Positions 36,315 to 46,060 of a stretch of 64,000 bases of DNA are shown here, one piece after another. The position numbers and the translations under genes are program-made. Numbering within the stretch: the stretch's first letter is position 1; every line of letters begins with the position of its first letter. Below the pieces are notes generated by a model, which saw only the letters and a program-made list of their open reading frames with translations, was not told the DNA's origin and ran no database searches. Origin of the DNA: Cytophaga sp. FL35 (GTDB taxonomy: Bacteria; Bacteroidota; Bacteroidia; Flavobacteriales; Flavobacteriaceae); the NCBI RefSeq assembly GCF_014349235.1, contig NZ_JACSOH010000012.1, positions 62,001 through 126,000 on the forward strand, in the 5' to 3' direction.

Positions 36315-36535
36315 ATGGTGGATTTAAAATTTACCTTGATGGATAAATTTGAATTTGCAAACCAAGCTATTTGTATTTTGTGGAACAATATTTGATTGGT
36401 TTTCAATACATTTATATTACGTTTTGTAATCCCTGACTTTACTTTTCTTAACACGCGGTCCGAAAACAGTTAGAATTTACAGTATCCCATAAATTTTTAG
36501 GCCAGCTTCTTTTTTAAACTATATTCCAAATTCAA

Positions 36536-37672
36536 ATGCGACACATCTTAAGATTTTCAGTTTTTTTATTTTCAACTATCTCCATGTATTCTCAAAAACT
36601 GGACACTTTGGTAGACATTGGAGGATATAAAATGCACTTTAAAATAATGCTGGGGGAGGGAACCCCTATTCTTTTTGAGGCTGGGGCCGGCAATGATGCT
36701 TCCGTTTGGAACGAAGTTTTGGAAAAAACCTATAAAGTTACCGGAACCACATTACTTTCTTATGACAGGTCTGGTTTTGGGCAAAGTGAATTAAACCCCA
36801 ACCTAAGTAAAGATGCGGATTTTGGTATACAAAATGGAATAAAGGAATTGGAAGTAGGCCTTTCAAAATTAGGGTTCGATAAGGAAATAATTCTGGTTTC
36901 ACATTCTTATGGAGGATTATATAATTTGCTATACGCCCGCAAATATCCCCAAAAAGTAAAATCAATTATTTTAATAGATGCCACGCCTAGCGATTTTTGG
37001 AACGAAGAATTGCTTGCTATAAGGAATCAAAACGTAGACATAAGTTCCATACCAAAACCTTCAGGTGATTATTACTTGAATACCAATTACAACGAAACCA
37101 TGCGCTATGTAAGGGGCATGAATTTCCCAGAAGACATCCCTATTTTAAACATTTTTCCAGAAAATTCCTTCCCGGGCTTTCCCGAGATGCTTTCAAATAG
37201 ATGGAGAAAACTTCACGATGAGCTTGGCACTCAAAAGGATTATGTAACCAATATAGTGGCTCGCGGAAGCGGTCATGCCGTATTTCAAGATAATCTGGAT
37301 TTAGTGGTTAACGCAATTGCAAAAGCGTATTCAAAAACACTGAGCAAAGAGAAACAAAATGCCCTGTTACAAAACGTTCTGGATAACGCCATCGTATCAT
37401 CTATTGAAACTAGGACAAAAAATCGTTCAGAGCAGGATTTGAACAATTTAGGGTATACGCTTCTGGGAAATGAAGAATTGGATAAGGCTTTAGAAGTTTT
37501 TAAAATAGCTACCATTCTATTTCCAGAAAGCTTCAATACATATGATAGCTACGGCGAAGCCCTAATGAAATCAAATCGAAAATCGGAGGCCATAGAGATG
37601 TATGAGAAATCTATTGAACTGAACCCCAATAATGAAAACGGAAAGCAAATATTAAAGCAATTGAAAGATTAA
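36536..37672 (+). CDS. Secreted alpha/beta hydrolase with C-terminal TPR repeats
   Basis: A 378-residue protein with an N-terminal signal peptide (MRHILRFSVFLFSTISMYS). Residues about 25-265 are an alpha/beta hydrolase: nucleophile in SHSYGG near residue 123, FEAGAGNDASVW as oxyanion loop, and a likely catalytic His in GSGHAVF. The last 90 residues hold two tetratricopeptide repeats (LGNEELDKALEVFKIA and SNRKSEAIEMYEKSIELNP). Similar fusions are found in flavobacteria. The substrate is unknown. It stands alone, with a repeat ATTAC-N5-GTAAT at 36416-36430 upstream. Confidence 0.83.
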   Translation: MRHILRFSVFLFSTISMYSQKLDTLVDIGGYKMHFKIMLGEGTPILFEAGAGNDASVWNEVLEKTYKVTGTTLLSYDRSGFGQSELNPNLSKDADFGIQNGIKELEVGLSKLGFDKEIILVSHSYGGLYNLLYARKYPQKVKSIILIDATPSDFWNEELLAIRNQNVDISSIPKPSGDYYLNTNYNETMRYVRGMNFPEDIPILNIFPENSFPGFPEMLSNRWRKLHDELGTQKDYVTNIVARGSGHAVFQDNLDLVVNAIAKAYSKTLSKEKQNALLQNVLDNAIVSSIETRTKNRSEQDLNNLGYTLLGNEELDKALEVFKIATILFPESFNTYDSYGEALMKSNRKSEAIEMYEKSIELNPNNENGKQILKQLKD

Positions 37673-37758
37673 AAATAGGGATGCAAAACGGCCATTTTTT
37701 AACCGATTTAGGAAAGTTCAAACCACTTTGTACATTATTTGGAATGAAGGATAAACGA

Positions 37759-38145
37759 CTACTCCTCATACAGCTCAATAGGCAAATCATCGGGGTCTGC
37801 AAAAAAGGTAAATCGCTTGCCCGTAAATTCATCCGTACGAATGTCCTCAACTTCCACCTCTAGTTTTTCCAAGCGCGACTTTTCTTTCTCAACATCTTCC
37901 ACTCCAAAAGCCAAATGCCGCAAGCCCATTGCTTCAGGCCTTGAAGGTCTTTTTGGTGGATTTGGAAAAGAAAACAGTTCTATGATGTATTCCCCGTTAA
38001 GCGCTAAATCCAACTTGAAAGATTGGCGTTCCTCACGATAGACTTCCCGAATGATATCTAAACCTAGCACCTCAGTATAGAAAGCCTTTGATTTCTCATA
38101 ATCGGAACAAATAATAGCGATGTGGTGTACTTTTTTCAGTCCCAT
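37759..38145 (-). CDS. VOC metalloprotein, YaeR/GloA2 type
   Basis: A 128-residue vicinal-oxygen-chelate protein (glyoxalase fold). His8 in HHIAIICSD, Glu in IIELFSFP, His in LRHLAFGVED and Glu in PIELYEE are the usual metal ligands, and the PSRPEAMGLRHLAF block is specific to the SMU1112c/YaeR group. The reaction of that group is not established. It lies four bases after the SDR gene in the leftward operon SMP-30, SDR, VOC. Confidence 0.85.
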   Translation of the reverse strand: MGLKKVHHIAIICSDYEKSKAFYTEVLGLDIIREVYREERQSFKLDLALNGEYIIELFSFPNPPKRPSRPEAMGLRHLAFGVEDVEKEKSRLEKLEVEVEDIRTDEFTGKRFTFFADPDDLPIELYEE

Positions 38146-38149
38146 CCTT

Positions 38150-38932
38150 TTATTTTAAATCTTCGGGATATTTTCCAGCCGTAGTCCACCCACCATCCAC
38201 AGGAATGGTTTGCCCGTTAATGTGATCCGCTTCCTCAGATAGTAGAAAGAGGCAGGTATTGGCAATATCTTCAGGTTTCCCCACACGCCCATTTGGATTC
38301 AGTTGCCCCCAAATACCTTCATAATCCGGTTGTTCCTGTTGGGTGCGCTCCGTGAGGGTAGCACCGGGAGCTACCACATTTATATTCACTCTATACGTAT
38401 CCAATTCATAAGCCAAGTTAACGGCCATCATTCGCAATGCCGCTTTGGTCATGGCATAGGTCGTCAAATTTCGATAAGCCCTAATTCCTACTTGAGAGGA
38501 AATAAGCACTACCTTTCCCGTATGTTTATGGGCAATCATTTTTTTGACAGCTTTTTGAACCAAGAAAAAGGCGCCCTGTAAATTCAGTTGAACCACTTTA
38601 TTGAAAGACTCTGGAGAAAACTCCAAAAAATCACCAAAAAGCGTAATTCCGGCATTGGGCACCACAAAGTGAATGCTCCCGAATTCGGAAACGGTATAAT
38701 CGATGAGTTGATCCAAAAAGTTTACATCTCCCGCATCCCCAGCAAAGGGACTACATTTTCCAGGCCCGATGTTGTTTATCTCCGCAGCTGCTTTTTTACT
38801 TGTCTCCGTATCCAAATCATTGAGAACAACATTCGCCCCTTGTTTGACCAAAGCTTTAGAAATGGCAAAACCTATACCTTCTCCTGCACCGGTCACAATT
38901 GCTGTCTTACCTTTAATTCCCGTGTAGGCCAT
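38150..38932 (-). CDS. Short-chain dehydrogenase/reductase (SDR)
   Basis: A 260-residue classical SDR. The cofactor motif TGAGEGIG is near residue 15, followed by an Asp (NDLD) that favours NAD over NADP; the active-site Ser is in VLISSQVG, and YAMTK holds the catalytic Tyr and Lys. Its start overlaps the stop of the SMP-30 gene by one base. With a lactonase-like partner, an aldose or uronate 1-dehydrogenase role is plausible, but the substrate is not readable. Confidence 0.88.
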   Translation of the reverse strand: MAYTGIKGKTAIVTGAGEGIGFAISKALVKQGANVVLNDLDTETSKKAAAEINNIGPGKCSPFAGDAGDVNFLDQLIDYTVSEFGSIHFVVPNAGITLFGDFLEFSPESFNKVVQLNLQGAFFLVQKAVKKMIAHKHTGKVVLISSQVGIRAYRNLTTYAMTKAALRMMAVNLAYELDTYRVNINVVAPGATLTERTQQEQPDYEGIWGQLNPNGRVGKPEDIANTCLFLLSEEADHINGQTIPVDGGWTTAGKYPEDLK

Positions 38933-39825
38933 TATTCTGTTTTAAATAGGTTAATGGATGTTCCTTTTACTTTAGTCCTAAATGTAAATAGCCCGCCACT
39001 TTTAGGGTATTTATCGAGCTCCTCTACAGTCATGCCACTTCGGGCCGTGGTGATAAAAAGGGTATCCAAGTTTTCTCCTCCAAAACAACAGGAAGTCACT
39101 TGAGGGGCATCCACTTCTATTTCTTCCAAAACCTCTCCATCTTTTGGATTCCAACGTCTAATACAATTTCCTCCCCAATGGGCAATCCACAGCATGTCTT
39201 CTTCGTCTATACACATTCCATCGGCACCGCCCATTTCCTTCGGGACTTCAAAGGCGATAGTACGGTTAAGCAAATTGCCGGATGCCATATCAAAATCGAA
39301 GCGATAAATACGATATTCCTCCGTATCGCTGAAATAGAAGGTTTTTTGGTCCTTGGTCCATGCCATTCCGTTGGAAATAGTGGTGTTTGGCACCTGGGTG
39401 TCAGTTTCCCAGTTACTAGATATCCGATACAAATTTCCGCTTCCCGGCTCGAACTCTTTGTGCATACTCCCGATGTAAAAATGTCCATTGGGCCCCACTT
39501 TACCATCATTATAACGCATTTTTGGATTGGTATTCTTCAACACTTTATGAGAAGTGATGTTTCCCGATTGAATGTCAAAGGTTGACAGTCCCTCCTCCAA
39601 AGCCAATAAAAGGTTACCATCCGCTTTAAGTACGGCAGCTCCGGCCATGGACGCTAGTTCCCACATCTGATGATTCTTCCTTTTAGGGTTATAGTTATGA
39701 AGTTTTTTTCCTTCAATATCCACCCAATACAAAGTTTGGCATTCGGCATCCCAAATAGGACCTTCGCCCAGGGTACACTGCGAATCCAATAGGAGCTGGG
39801 CTTTGTTGGTTTTAGTAGTTTTCAT
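38932..39825 (-). CDS. SMP-30/gluconolactonase family protein
   Basis: A 297-residue six-bladed propeller without signal peptide. The metal ligands of the family are visible: Glu in LGEGPIWD near residue 18, Asn in ISNGMAWT, and Asp in GGADGMCID. These hydrolyse sugar lactones. It overlaps the SDR gene by one base and is followed by VOC, so the three read as an operon, possibly for oxidising a sugar to its acid. It follows the phosphatase gene by 42 bases. Confidence 0.88.
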   Translation of the reverse strand: MKTTKTNKAQLLLDSQCTLGEGPIWDAECQTLYWVDIEGKKLHNYNPKRKNHQMWELASMAGAAVLKADGNLLLALEEGLSTFDIQSGNITSHKVLKNTNPKMRYNDGKVGPNGHFYIGSMHKEFEPGSGNLYRISSNWETDTQVPNTTISNGMAWTKDQKTFYFSDTEEYRIYRFDFDMASGNLLNRTIAFEVPKEMGGADGMCIDEEDMLWIAHWGGNCIRRWNPKDGEVLEEIEVDAPQVTSCCFGGENLDTLFITTARSGMTVEELDKYPKSGGLFTFRTKVKGTSINLFKTE

Positions 39826-39867
39826 TCCGATGTATTCCTTGAGAAAGTTACGGAAATTTAGACCAAA

Positions 39868-41250
39868 CTACTTTTCCTTTACGAAATCCTTTCGCAATCT
39901 GATATTACTATCGGGCACCTTATTGATTAAAGTTTTTTTACCATCTTTTTTAATAAGGTCAAAAGCATCGTACAAAGAGCCCATAGGAGTATAGGCGCCA
40001 TAAGTGATCGTATCTTGGGAAACGGAAATTATCTGAAACAACTGCGTGAACTCGCCACGGCGAACCATCCAACCTTGATCTTGGGATTCATACATTTTTG
40101 GCCCACTTACTGATACGGCATAAACCGTTCCGGCGTCTTTAACCACCGTTAGGCCCTGTCCCTCATTTTTTTCATAACCCCGAGCATAGGTGTGGTCATG
40201 GCCTTGTAGCACCAAATCCACTCCATATTTGTCAATCAAAGGTTTTAGAGCTTCCCTTAACTCTTTGTTATCGCGGCCTTTAGCAGTTGAAAATATAGGG
40301 TAGTGCATGGTAATGGCCGTCCATTTCTTTTTGTTGTTTTTTAAAACAGAGTCCAACCATTTTACTTGAGACAATCTAGCTTCTTCATGTTCGTCAAAAC
40401 CTTCGGCATCAATGGAAATAAGTTTCATGTTTTCATACTCTACTGCATAACATGTTTCCTTCAAGGCTTCTGTTGGTCCGTTTTCCGGCAGTGTAAATTG
40501 TGGCCTCCACAGCGAAGAAAGCTCTCCATCCCTATATTCATGGTTACCGGGAGTCATGATACTAGGTACGGTCGCATGAATAAATCCTCCCGCATAAAAC
40601 CACTCCCCCCATTCCATGTTCGCATCGCGGTCATTAATGAGGTCCCCGGCATGGAGCATAAAATCCACATTTGGATATTGTTTGTATGAATTACGGATTA
40701 CCCTTGACCATAGTGATTTCACATTGTTCTGTGCATCCCCAAAATAGATAAAACTAAAAGGTCTGTCTCCTTTCGCACTGGCAGTGCTAAACTGGAACCA
40801 CTCGCTCCAATAGCCGTTTTCTTGATCTCCGCTTCCCACTCGATATATATAAACGGTTTCGGGCTCCAGACCTGTCACCAAAGCAGAGTGAAAATTGGCT
40901 TTAACAAGCGGCTCCCTCCTATTTTGGTTTTCAAAAATTTGAGTGTTGGCCGTAATGGTCTTGATGTCGCCTAAAAGAAACTCAGGGCCATCGGTAGCTT
41001 TCGCAATTTCAACCAGTCCTTTTGATATTTCCTGATTGGTTCTCCAATTGACCCCAAAGCTACTTGAAGGGTCTACAGATAAATTGGTAATGATACGATC
41101 TGGTGTTCTTGAGGGAAAAAGTAATTTATGGTCCAAAATGGTATCTGTCTGTCCGTAATGACTATGAACTCCCATTCCGTGGTCGTGTTCTTGAGAATGT
41201 ATAGTTAGTTGCGCCAATAATGCGAAAAAGAGGAAAACAAAATTTTTCAT
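39868..41250 (-). CDS. Purple acid phosphatase-like metallophosphoesterase
   Basis: A 460-residue secreted protein (signal peptide ending IHSQ) with an N-terminal fibronectin-like PAP domain (about 40-145, with LVTGLEPETVYIYRVG) and a metallophosphoesterase domain. The metal-binding motifs are IYFGDAQNN, HAGDLIND, TPGNHEY, ITMHYPIF and LQGHDHTYARG. In the first block the Asp of GDA holds the position. It would release phosphate from esters outside the cell. It is upstream of, and co-oriented with, the SMP-30 operon. Confidence 0.9.
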   Translation of the reverse strand: MKNFVFLFFALLAQLTIHSQEHDHGMGVHSHYGQTDTILDHKLLFPSRTPDRIITNLSVDPSSSFGVNWRTNQEISKGLVEIAKATDGPEFLLGDIKTITANTQIFENQNRREPLVKANFHSALVTGLEPETVYIYRVGSGDQENGYWSEWFQFSTASAKGDRPFSFIYFGDAQNNVKSLWSRVIRNSYKQYPNVDFMLHAGDLINDRDANMEWGEWFYAGGFIHATVPSIMTPGNHEYRDGELSSLWRPQFTLPENGPTEALKETCYAVEYENMKLISIDAEGFDEHEEARLSQVKWLDSVLKNNKKKWTAITMHYPIFSTAKGRDNKELREALKPLIDKYGVDLVLQGHDHTYARGYEKNEGQGLTVVKDAGTVYAVSVSGPKMYESQDQGWMVRRGEFTQLFQIISVSQDTITYGAYTPMGSLYDAFDLIKKDGKKTLINKVPDSNIRLRKDFVKEK

Positions 41251-41650
41251 TTCTATTTTATAGGTTTTGGTAAACAGCTGTTGTCTTTTGGTTTAGTATC
41301 TTGACATTTGGTAAAACTACAAAGTTCGCAAAGCAAGGGGTTATGGAATATTGATTTTATTGTAAAGAAATTTATCAATTGGGGGATTTGACCTTTGAAC
41401 TGTGAAAAACAGGGCGAATCAAGAAGTATTTGCTTGCTAACTAAAGAGTTGATTGTAAAAATTACAAAAAGCCCTATTTATAAATCCTTATTATTTAAAT
41501 TTTAAAATAGAGTTTTTGGGATTTGATAATTAATAAAAACTTAAGGTCTACTATTTTAGGGTCCTTTAATTTATGAACTAATTTTACCGTAACTTATTCA
41601 CTATTTATCATACCGCTCCTAGGTATATTAATTTAAATTAAGCGCACTAC
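41251..41650. other. AT-rich divergent intergenic region
   Basis: 400 bases between the divergent phosphatase and GH63-like genes. It must hold both promoters, but no exact TAnnTTTG with a spaced TTTG was found on either strand. The palindrome AACAGCTGTT near 41272 is the only structured site I see. Confidence 0.4.
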
Positions 41651-44278
41651 ATGGTTCAAAAGGGCATTGAGGCACAAAGATTAGCCGTACCTGACAACTA
41701 TCGAAATTGGAAAAAATGGGGACCCTATTTGGCGGACAGGCAGTGGGGAACCGTACGTGAAGATTATAGTGAATACGGGCATGCCTGGGATTTTATTAAC
41801 CATGAAAAAGCGCGTAGTAATGCATACCGCTGGGGAGAGGAAGGAATAGCTGGATTTTGTGATTCTCGCGAAATTCTGTGTTTGGCGCCCGCTTTTTGGA
41901 ATGGCAAGGACCCAATTTTAAAGGAACGTTTGTACGGCCTCACCAACAATCAGGGAAACCACGGAGAGGATGTAAAGGAACTCTATTATCACCAAGAATC
42001 CACTCCCACCCATTCTTATTGTAAGTTTTTGTATAAGTATCCGCAAAATGAATTTCCCTATGAAGAACTAATAAAAAAGAACCAGCGAAGTAGGGAAGAA
42101 CCTGAATATGAACTATTAGATTCAGCCATATTTAAGGACAATGCTTATTTTGATTGCTATATAGAATATGCGAAGGCAGATGTAAACGACATCCTCATGA
42201 AAATAACCGTGATAAATCGCGGAAAGAAACCTGCAAATATTCATGTATTGCCACACCTCTGGTTCCGTAATTTTTGGAAACACAACAATAGATTTTCTAG
42301 GCCAGCTATTACCTCTTCTGGTTCCAATAGCGTTGAATCCAGAAGCACCAGAAATGGTAGGTATTATTTGTATCATCAAGGAGGGAAGCAGCTTTTTTGT
42401 GAAAACGAAACCAACAATAAAAAGATCTATGATTCAGAAAACGAAACGCCCTTTGTAAAGGATGGTATTAATGACCGCGTAGTCAATAGAAAGAGAAAAA
42501 CGGTGAACCAGGATAAAACCGGTTCTAAATTCGCCGTTTGGCATAAACTAAGGCTGCGGCCGGGACAAGAAAAATCCATTAAGGTGAGACTTTCAAAAAA
42601 GAAGGTGCTAAAGCCTTGGGAAGATTTTGACGACATTGTAAATCAAAGACAGCGGGAGTGCCAAGAATTCTATAATGAAACCTTGCAGTCTCACCTCCCT
42701 GTAGCACACAAGCACATTGCCCAAAGAGCTTTTTCCGGGCTTCTGTGGACCAAACAGTTTTACTACTATGATGTTTATAAATGGCTATTTGGCGGGCCGG
42801 GAGAATTAAAACCCTATCGCTCAAACCCCAGAAATTTCAGCTGGCAGCACTTGACCAACAGGCACGTTATCTCTATGCCAGACAAGTGGGAATATCCTTG
42901 GTACGCCGCATGGGACCTTGCTTTTCACACTGCGGCCTTTGCGGAAATAGACCCCTATTTTGCCAAGGAACAGCTATTATTGGTACTTAGGGAAAGCTAT
43001 ATGCACCCTAATGGACAAATTCCCGCATATGAATGGAATTTTAGTGATGTAAACCCTCCTGTTCACTCTTGGGCAGTTTGGACGGTCTATGAAAAAGAAA
43101 AAAAACTAAAGGGGAAGGGCGACTTTAAATTTTTGGAAAAGGCCTTTCAGAAGTTAATGGTGAATTTCACTTGGTGGGTAAACCAAAAGGACAAGCACGG
43201 AACCGATTTGTTTGAGGGCGGTTTTTTAGGTTTGGACAACATTGGGGTTTTTGACCGAAACCATATGCCCCCAGGGATTACCAGAATGCAACAGGCAGAT
43301 GCCACTAGCTGGATGGCCATGTTTACCATCAATATGTTGCGCATGTCTTTGGAACTAGCGGAAGAAAACGATGCTTATGAAGAGGCTGCTGCAAAATTTT
43401 TCAGGCATTTCCTAAACATTGCCTGGGCCATGCACCACATTGGGCAAAAGGATATTTCCCTTTGGGACGATAAGGATAATTTTTATTACGATGTGGTAGA
43501 AATGTCCAGCGGAACCTCGCATCGCTTAAAAGTTAGGTCCCTAGTGGGAATCATTCCTATGTTCGCTGTAGAAGTAATACATAAGGATCTTTTTAAAAAC
43601 CTTAAGGAATTTAATGCCAGAGTGGCAAAAATTGTGCTCACCAGGCCCGATCTGGCTTCGCTCATATCAAGGATTGAAGAAATGAACGAAAACGGCAATT
43701 ACCTTTTTGCCATTATGCGAGGTTTTAGGTTGGAGCATTTACTCAAGCGCCTTTTGGACGAGAATGAATTCCTCTCCGATTATGGTATTAGATCCCTATC
43801 CAAATACCATAAAGAAAACCCCTATGTTTTTGACCATCATGGCCATCATACCATCTCCTATGAATCTGGTGAAAGCCGCTCCAATATGTTTGGAGGCAAT
43901 AGTAACTGGAGAGGACCTATTTGGATGCCCCTCAATTATATGATCGTACAGTCCCTTAGAAAATACTACACCTTCTACGGGCCTACCTATGTTTACGAAT
44001 TTCCAACAGGATCCGGTAAAAAACTGAACCTGAACCAAATTGCCAATGAGATTACCCAGCGCTTGGTACGTCTTTTTGAACGAAATGAAGAAGGTAAATA
44101 CCAATACCATTCAAGTGACCCACTTCACCTTTATACCAAAGACCCCCATTTTAAAGATGAACATCTCTTTTATGAGTTTTTTGATGGGGATTCCGGCAAA
44201 GGTTTAGGGGCTTCCCATCAAACGGGATGGACGGCCCTGATTGCCAATTTAATCATGGAAATGGAAGAAAACGAGTAG
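41651..44278 (+). CDS. GH63/MGH1-like glycoside hydrolase
   Basis: An 875-residue (alpha/alpha)6-barrel glycosidase with no signal peptide, so probably cytoplasmic. The NWRGPIWMPLNYMIV block (near 752) and GASHQTGWTALIANLI at the C-terminus (His856) are family hallmarks. The N-terminal part (about 1-340, ending with a charged Lys-rich tract) is an extra domain compared with the small glucosylglycerate hydrolases. Relatives act on alpha-glucosides or alpha-mannosides. It would process an imported or internal oligosaccharide; the substrate is not decided. Confidence 0.85.
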   Translation: MVQKGIEAQRLAVPDNYRNWKKWGPYLADRQWGTVREDYSEYGHAWDFINHEKARSNAYRWGEEGIAGFCDSREILCLAPAFWNGKDPILKERLYGLTNNQGNHGEDVKELYYHQESTPTHSYCKFLYKYPQNEFPYEELIKKNQRSREEPEYELLDSAIFKDNAYFDCYIEYAKADVNDILMKITVINRGKKPANIHVLPHLWFRNFWKHNNRFSRPAITSSGSNSVESRSTRNGRYYLYHQGGKQLFCENETNNKKIYDSENETPFVKDGINDRVVNRKRKTVNQDKTGSKFAVWHKLRLRPGQEKSIKVRLSKKKVLKPWEDFDDIVNQRQRECQEFYNETLQSHLPVAHKHIAQRAFSGLLWTKQFYYYDVYKWLFGGPGELKPYRSNPRNFSWQHLTNRHVISMPDKWEYPWYAAWDLAFHTAAFAEIDPYFAKEQLLLVLRESYMHPNGQIPAYEWNFSDVNPPVHSWAVWTVYEKEKKLKGKGDFKFLEKAFQKLMVNFTWWVNQKDKHGTDLFEGGFLGLDNIGVFDRNHMPPGITRMQQADATSWMAMFTINMLRMSLELAEENDAYEEAAAKFFRHFLNIAWAMHHIGQKDISLWDDKDNFYYDVVEMSSGTSHRLKVRSLVGIIPMFAVEVIHKDLFKNLKEFNARVAKIVLTRPDLASLISRIEEMNENGNYLFAIMRGFRLEHLLKRLLDENEFLSDYGIRSLSKYHKENPYVFDHHGHHTISYESGESRSNMFGGNSNWRGPIWMPLNYMIVQSLRKYYTFYGPTYVYEFPTGSGKKLNLNQIANEITQRLVRLFERNEEGKYQYHSSDPLHLYTKDPHFKDEHLFYEFFDGDSGKGLGASHQTGWTALIANLIMEMEENE

Positions 44279-44352
44279 CGTATCAGTTGATGGTTTGAAC
44301 CATGAACCTGCTTTACAATTGCGTTTGTTACCAATAATCCAAATAGCGAAGT

Positions 44353-45984
44353 TTATTTCAAAATATTGAAATAATCATTTTCATTGGCCAATAATTCTGT
44401 GGCAGAAGTAATGGCTTCGTCATTGTTTAGATAGTAATCATACAATCCTTCCCTGTAGAAATAACGCTTGACGATTTCATCTTCCAACTTACTTTTTATT
44501 TCCTTTTTATAGTCCTCCAAAGCAGCGATTTTGCTTTGCTCTATATCTTGGAGAAGGGCTACAAAATCGCTTTCTATGGTGGGATTAAAGATTACCTCCT
44601 CACGATCGGTCATAGCAGCCTTTAGCGTTTTTTCCGTTTTAGTCTCAAAGGAAAAATCACTTTTGGAAACATAGTTTTTAAAATCTTGATAGTCCGCCTC
44701 GGAAAAAGTAAAATCCTCCATATTTGCTACCGAATGATTGTAATAATAATCCGTTGCATAATCGAAAATAATATGGTTGTTCAAAAGGGCAATGGTCAAT
44801 TCATTTGCTTTCGCCGATGTAATCTCCACATCTGGTAGAACACCTCCACCATCTTGAACTTTGCGGCCGTTGCGCGTGGTAAAATCGTTGAATTTAGTTT
44901 TCTTCACCGCATTGCCGTCTTCATCCCTATTCCAATAGTCCAAGGATTGTATACACCTACCGGAAGGTGTGTAATAACGGCTAATGGTCACCTTTAACTG
45001 TGTACCATAAGTAAGTTTTAAGGGCCTTTGCACCAACCCTTTACCAAAACTTCTGGCACCCATGATTACCGCCCGATCTAAGTCTTGTAATCCCCCGGAT
45101 ACAATTTCACTGGCCGATGCACTGCTGCCATTTACAAGAACTACCAACGGTATTTCTGTATCTACAGGCTGATTTTTTGTGCGGTATTCCCTATTGAATT
45201 TTTTAACCTTGGATTTTGTCGTTACGATCAACTCCCCTTTTTCCACAAATAGATTGGTAACATTGATAGCTTCAGAGAGTAAGCCACCTGGATTGCTGCG
45301 TAAATCTAGAATGATTTTCTCCGCCCCTTTCGCTTTTAAGTCTTCCAAAGCGGATTCTGTTTGGCTAGATGCCTTAGCATTGAACTTAGCCAAGACTATG
45401 TATCCCGTTTTATCGTTTATCATCTTGTAATAGGGAACAGCATCCACCTCAACGGCACCACGTGTGATCACCGCAGTTTTTGTTTCGCCCTGTCTATTGA
45501 ACGTTACCTCAACAGATGTATCATTGGCTCCTTTAAGCAACTCACTGGCGTTATCGTGAAATTTGGCAACATCTATGTCGCCAATTTTTAAAATCTCATC
45601 TCCGGCCTTTAGACCGGCCTTATCTGCGGGGTAGCCCTTATAAGGCTCAACTATCAGCAATTTGTCGTCAAAAGAACGCACCAATGCCCCAATACCAGAG
45701 TACTCACCGGCATTGTTGATTCTGTAGGTCTCCACATCCTGTTCGTTCAAAAACTTGGTGTAGGGATCCAAATCATCCAACATGTTCTTAATGGCTGTAT
45801 CCATTAATTCTGCGGGATTGGTCTCATCTACATAATTCATGTTCAACTCCTTGAACAAGGTGGTGAAAATCTCAATCTGCTTGGCAATTTCAAAAAAATC
45901 GCTTTTTACAAATCCTGTTCCCACTACAAATACGGATAAAGCGAATAGGGGAATGAGTATTCTTTTTTTTGTTGAAGCCTTCAT
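44353..45984 (-). CDS. C-terminal processing peptidase, S41 family
   Basis: A 543-residue serine protease with an N-terminal signal or anchor helix (about 8-27). A PDZ domain spans about 95-165. The catalytic Ser is in SSASASEI (287-294) and the Lys is Lys315 in RSFGKGLVQ, the Ser-Lys dyad of Prc/CtpA. The C-terminal 150 residues are charged and helical. It follows rnpA by 76 bases in the same direction. Confidence 0.93.
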   Translation of the reverse strand: MKASTKKRILIPLFALSVFVVGTGFVKSDFFEIAKQIEIFTTLFKELNMNYVDETNPAELMDTAIKNMLDDLDPYTKFLNEQDVETYRINNAGEYSGIGALVRSFDDKLLIVEPYKGYPADKAGLKAGDEILKIGDIDVAKFHDNASELLKGANDTSVEVTFNRQGETKTAVITRGAVEVDAVPYYKMINDKTGYIVLAKFNAKASSQTESALEDLKAKGAEKIILDLRSNPGGLLSEAINVTNLFVEKGELIVTTKSKVKKFNREYRTKNQPVDTEIPLVVLVNGSSASASEIVSGGLQDLDRAVIMGARSFGKGLVQRPLKLTYGTQLKVTISRYYTPSGRCIQSLDYWNRDEDGNAVKKTKFNDFTTRNGRKVQDGGGVLPDVEITSAKANELTIALLNNHIIFDYATDYYYNHSVANMEDFTFSEADYQDFKNYVSKSDFSFETKTEKTLKAAMTDREEVIFNPTIESDFVALLQDIEQSKIAALEDYKKEIKSKLEDEIVKRYFYREGLYDYYLNNDEAITSATELLANENDYFNILK

Positions 45985-46060
45985 TCTTAAAATGGTATTT
46001 TGAAGAAATTATGTTTGGTTCCTTACTGCCCTTGAAATGCCACTTTTTTACACCTATTAA

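Noticed and set aside
36215-36454. Leftward 79-residue frame after the RES toxin
   Set aside because: It overlaps the toxin end antisense, is Lys/Asn/Ile rich as expected of AT-rich noncoding DNA, and has no motif or promoter.
44290-44303. Palindrome ATGGTTTGAACCAT between GH63-like and S41 genes
   Set aside because: No T-run follows in either direction, so it is not called a terminator; it may be chance.
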